Source of the DNA: Christensenella sp. UBA3700
Lineage (GTDB): Bacteria > Bacillota > Clostridia > Christensenellales > UBA3700
Assembly: GCA_002372775.1 (NCBI GenBank)
Contig: DFIJ01000148.1
Location: forward strand, 358 to 27,297
Direction of reading: 5' to 3'
DNA: 26,940 nt
Position numbers and translations under genes: made by a program. The notes under the pieces are model-generated. The model was not told the origin of the DNA. It did no database searches and saw only the letters and a program-made list of their open reading frames with translations. Below are positions 25,152 to 26,940 of the stretch, piece after piece (positions within the stretch are counted from its first letter, which is position 1; each line of letters begins with the position of its first letter).

Positions 25152-26240
25152 TTATTGAACCCCCTTTTCTAATCTGATGATTACTGGTTCGCCACCCTTA
25201 GGGTAGTAAACATTTGTTGCGTCTTTGCAAATTCTTCTAATAGCACTTTCTTCGCTTGCGATAAACTTCATATCGTCCTTCTCTGCAATAACCATAGAAC
25301 GAAGTTTTAATCTATCGTTTAGTGCCATTAATCCATCTTTGAAACCAACAATAATAGAGAAAGGTCCAGTGATTAATTGAGATGAAAAAACATTTCTTAA
25401 ATATGTTTCTTTATCTCTTTGATCTTTTGGCATTCTTGCAATTGTCTCCCAGAATGGAGCTGCTATAACGCCTGCAGATTCTTCAAGAGTTAATCCTTTT
25501 CTTCTTGTTAAATAATCTAATATGTATGTAATTACTTCTGTATCTGTTTGAAGTGTACATTTATAACCATACATTTCCATAGCACGTCTATTTGCGTCAT
25601 ATGATGAAATTTCACCGTTGTGAACTACAGATAAATCTAGTAGGGAGAATGGATGCGCGCCACCCCACCAACCTGGAGTGTTTGTTGGATATCTACCATG
25701 GGCTGTAAATGAATAACCCTCATAGTTTTCAAGCATATAGAATCTACCAACATCTTCTGGGAAACCTACAGCTTTGAATACACCCATATTCTTTCCGCTT
25801 GAGAAAATATATGCGCCATCAATTTGTGTATTAATCTTGAATACTGATCTTATAACATACTCTTCCTCAGATAGTTGAGCAGCATCTAGTTTAGTCTTTA
25901 GGGGAGTAACAAAATATCTCCAAATTAGTGGAGCATCAGTAATTTCTTTAATTTGTCTTGTTGGAACTTTAGATAAGTTAACTATATCGTAATATGTTTC
26001 GATAAATTCTTCACATTGCTTTTTTGCAATACTGTCTGTGTAGAAAACGTGAAAAGCATAGTAATCTTTGTATTCTGGATAAATACCATATCCAGCAAAA
26101 CCGCCACCAAGTCCATTTGATCTATCATGCATTACAGCAATAGATTTAATGATGTCTTCGCCACTAAATGTTCTTCCTTTAGTAGAGATCATTGCGGCAA
26201 CAGCACATCCAGATGGATTTCTAAATTGACCTTCTAACAT
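25152..26240 (-). CDS. Glutamate synthase glutaminase subunit (class II amidotransferase)
   Basis: Hydrolyses glutamine and delivers ammonia to the FMN subunit. 362 residues. Catalytic Cys is Cys12 in RNPSGCAVAAM; eleven residues must be removed to free it as N-terminal nucleophile, and no start codon lies nearer. Other class II features: NGLGGGFAGYGIYP, FTAHGRYPTNTPGWWGGAHPF with VVHNGEISSYDANR, and LQTDTEVITYILDYL. SD AGGAGAAAA before ATG. It is first gene of the glt operon, preceded by a 105-base leader with an attenuator-like hairpin. Confidence 0.93.
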   Translation of the reverse strand: MLEGQFRNPSGCAVAAMISTKGRTFSGEDIIKSIAVMHDRSNGLGGGFAGYGIYPEYKDYYAFHVFYTDSIAKKQCEEFIETYYDIVNLSKVPTRQIKEITDAPLIWRYFVTPLKTKLDAAQLSEEEYVIRSVFKINTQIDGAYIFSSGKNMGVFKAVGFPEDVGRFYMLENYEGYSFTAHGRYPTNTPGWWGGAHPFSLLDLSVVHNGEISSYDANRRAMEMYGYKCTLQTDTEVITYILDYLTRRKGLTLEESAGVIAAPFWETIARMPKDQRDKETYLRNVFSSQLITGPFSIIVGFKDGLMALNDRLKLRSMVIAEKDDMKFIASEESAIRRICKDATNVYYPKGGEPVIIRLEKGVQ

Positions 26241-26273
26241 TGTTTTTCTCCTATTTTTACTATTATTCTTTAA

Positions 26274-26324
26274 TAAAAAAATAGGCGCTCAATCTCTCCA
26301 CTTTTCGTGGTTAAATTGAACGCC
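26274..26324 (-). terminator. Attenuator-like terminator in the glt leader
   Basis: Read on the minus strand, GGCGTTCAAT (26324-26315) pairs with ATTGAGCGCC (26293-26284) over ten pairs with one wobble; an inner CCAC/GTGG hairpin (26310-26298) caps it. A T-rich run (26283-26274) follows. It stands about 45 bases before the first start codon, after the promoter, so it should stop transcription before the operon unless prevented. Confidence 0.75.
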
Positions 26325-26332
26325 TTTGTTCA
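26317..26332 (-). promoter_or_regulatory. Hexaloop hairpin competing with the glt attenuator
   Basis: On the minus strand TGAAC-(AAAGGC)-GTTCA forms a 5-bp stem with a six-base loop. Its 3' arm and half of its loop are the 5' arm of the terminator, so both cannot form. The loop has A at position 1 and G at position 4, as in RNA sites of ANTAR antiterminators. Only one such hairpin is seen where ANTAR sites normally have two. Confidence 0.45.
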
Positions 26333-26351
26333 CGCAATTATTTATATTTTG

Positions 26352-26380
26352 ATTGTAGATTGTTGCTTTTTTCTTGTCAA
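26352..26380 (-). promoter_or_regulatory. Promoter of the glt operon
   Basis: Minus-strand TTGACA (26380-26375) and TACAAT (26357-26352) with a 17-base spacer. Start near 26345. Confidence 0.75.
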
Positions 26381-26500
26381 CCGGAAATTTTATTTTTTTG
26401 CCTAAAAATGTGTTGATTTATATCCAATATTTCTATAAAATATTGATTAGTGATATACGAAAAAAATCGCTAAAGTGGAGAAAAAATTTGAAAAAAGTTA

Positions 26501-26529
26501 TTGACACAAAAAAGTCACTTTGGTATATT
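26501..26529 (+). promoter_or_regulatory. Promoter of glnN
   Basis: TTGACA (26501-26506) and TATATT (26524-26529) with a 17-base spacer and an extended -10 TGG. Start near 26536, leaving a leader of about 105 bases. Confidence 0.78.
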
Positions 26530-26546
26530 GAAGAAGATAAATATGT

Positions 26547-26560
26547 CAGCAACGGCGCTG
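26547..26560 (+). promoter_or_regulatory. Hexaloop hairpin in the glnN leader
   Basis: CAGC-(AACGGC)-GCTG forms a 4-bp stem with a six-base loop, again A at 1 and G at 4. It overlaps the 5' arm of the following long hairpin. The stem is short, so alone this would not be persuasive; its similarity to the glt leader is what gives it weight. Confidence 0.4.
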
Positions 26561-26590
26561 TGGATTAGTCCATGGTGCCGATTTTCGTTT
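26553..26590 (+). terminator. Terminator-like hairpin in the glnN leader
   Basis: A 12-pair stem (26553-26564 with 26569-26580, three wobbles) with loop TTAG is followed by ATTTTCGTTT. The T-run is interrupted, so it may be a leaky attenuator. It lies about 60 bases before the glnN start. Confidence 0.5.
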
Positions 26591-26642
26591 ATAGCGGAAA
26601 AATATAAAATAGAAATAAACTTTTTTAGAAGGAGAAATATAT

Positions 26643-26940
26643 ATGACAAGCGTTCCAGAAATATTTGGTTCAATGGTATTCAATGATTCAGTAATGAAAG
26701 AAAGATTGCCTCATGAAACTTACAAGGCAATGCATAAAGCCATTCAAGATGGCGAATCTCTTGATATCACAATCGCAAATGTAGTTGCAAACGCAATGAA
26801 GGATTGGGCTATCGAAAAGGGAGCTACACATTACACTCACTGGTTCCAACCAATGACAGGTATTACTGCTGAAAAGCATGACAGTTTTATCTCACCTACA
26901 AAAGAAGGAACAGTTATTATGGAATTCTCTGGTAAGGAAT
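26643..26940 (+). CDS. glnN: Glutamine synthetase type III, N-terminal part (runs off window)
   Basis: Makes glutamine from glutamate, ammonia and ATP. The first 99 residues are present, open to the window end; the full family length is about 700. The start [15 protein letters not shown], then [17 protein letters not shown] and [17 protein letters not shown], are characteristic of GSIII and distinct from GlnA type I. SD AGAAGGAG before ATG 26643. It is divergent from the glutamate synthase operon, so both halves of the GS-GOGAT cycle share one regulatory region. Confidence 0.95.
   Translation, partial: MTSVPEIFGSMVFNDSVMKERLPHETYKAMHKAIQDGESLDITIANVVANAMKDWAIEKGATHYTHWFQPMTGITAEKHDSFISPTKEGTVIMEFSGKE

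Larger units (their letters stand above)
26241..26642. other. Divergent regulatory region between glt operon and glnN
   Basis: About 400 bases without a convincing gene; the short open frames in it have no coding character. It holds two back-to-back promoters (26352-26380 minus; 26501-26529 plus), each followed by a structured leader of about 105 bases. The stretch 26381-26500 between the promoters is A/T-rich; I see no clear operator there. Confidence 0.8.

Noticed and set aside
26281..26345. Glutamine (glnA) riboswitch or T-box in the glt leader
   Set aside because: The conserved glnA core and the T-box antiterminator bulge sequence are both absent; the structure is explained by a terminator plus a short competing hairpin.
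26470..26482. AAGTGGAGA shared with the glt leader RNA
   Set aside because: A 9-base match in purine-rich DNA, placed upstream of the glnN promoter and therefore not in its transcript; likely chance.
26374..26686. Short open frames between the glt and glnN genes
   Set aside because: They run over both promoters and the leader hairpins, with no SD and no conserved-looking sequence.
1..26940. CRISPR arrays, tRNA or rRNA genes, transposases, att sites
   Set aside because: I looked on both strands and saw no regularly spaced repeats, cloverleaf signatures or transposase motifs.

Overview
The window is a low-GC, densely packed chromosomal segment of an anaerobic Bacillota bacterium, most likely a clostridial lineage. 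The grounds are the large single-chain PurL of the clostridial type, type III glutamine synthetase, the archaeal-type split glutamate synthase, DUF156 copper control and strong purine-rich Shine-Dalgarno sites. TGA, TAA and TAG all act as stops. I cannot name the genus. No tRNA, rRNA, CRISPR or transposase is visible.

Region 1 (1-11955) is purine synthesis. The 3' end of guaB (IMP dehydrogenase) is followed by a promoter, a ZTP/ZMP (pfl) riboswitch that shares bases with an intrinsic terminator, and the nine-gene operon purE-purC-purF-purM-purN-purO-purH(AICARFT only)-purD-purL. The bifunctional PurH is replaced by two genes: an archaeal-type IMP cyclohydrolase (PurO) and a stand-alone AICAR transformylase. 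ZMP is the substrate of that transformylase, so a ZTP switch at the operon head fits a feedback on folate-limited flux. purK, purB, purQ and purS are not in the window.

Region 2 (11926-14062) is a two-gene cassette: an unrecognised 111-residue protein overlapping a 549-residue HD phosphohydrolase of the dNTPase-like family. It is bracketed by two near-identical intrinsic terminators and is the best candidate here for an undescribed accessory system, for example defence.

Region 3 (14064-19546) holds two converging metal-efflux units. The copper unit is csoR-copA, with a CsoR-type palindrome between the -35 and -10 boxes; copA ends in a CopZ-like domain preceded by an internal Shine-Dalgarno and in-frame ATG. 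The zinc/cadmium unit on the minus strand is an ArsR/SmtB repressor, a free HMA protein and a P1B ATPase that lacks its own HMA domain. A bidirectional terminator separates the two.

Region 4 (19556-26940) is nitrogen assimilation. On the minus strand lie a five-gene split glutamate synthase (glutaminase, ferredoxin/FMN synthase, four-cluster ferredoxin, FAD reductase, GXGXG domain) and then pyrG, probably co-transcribed. Divergently on the plus strand glnN (type III glutamine synthetase) begins and runs off the window. Both divergent promoters have leaders in which a small hairpin with an A-x-x-G-x-x hexaloop overlaps the 5' arm of a larger terminator-like hairpin. This resembles ANTAR-type antitermination and would link GS and GOGAT control.
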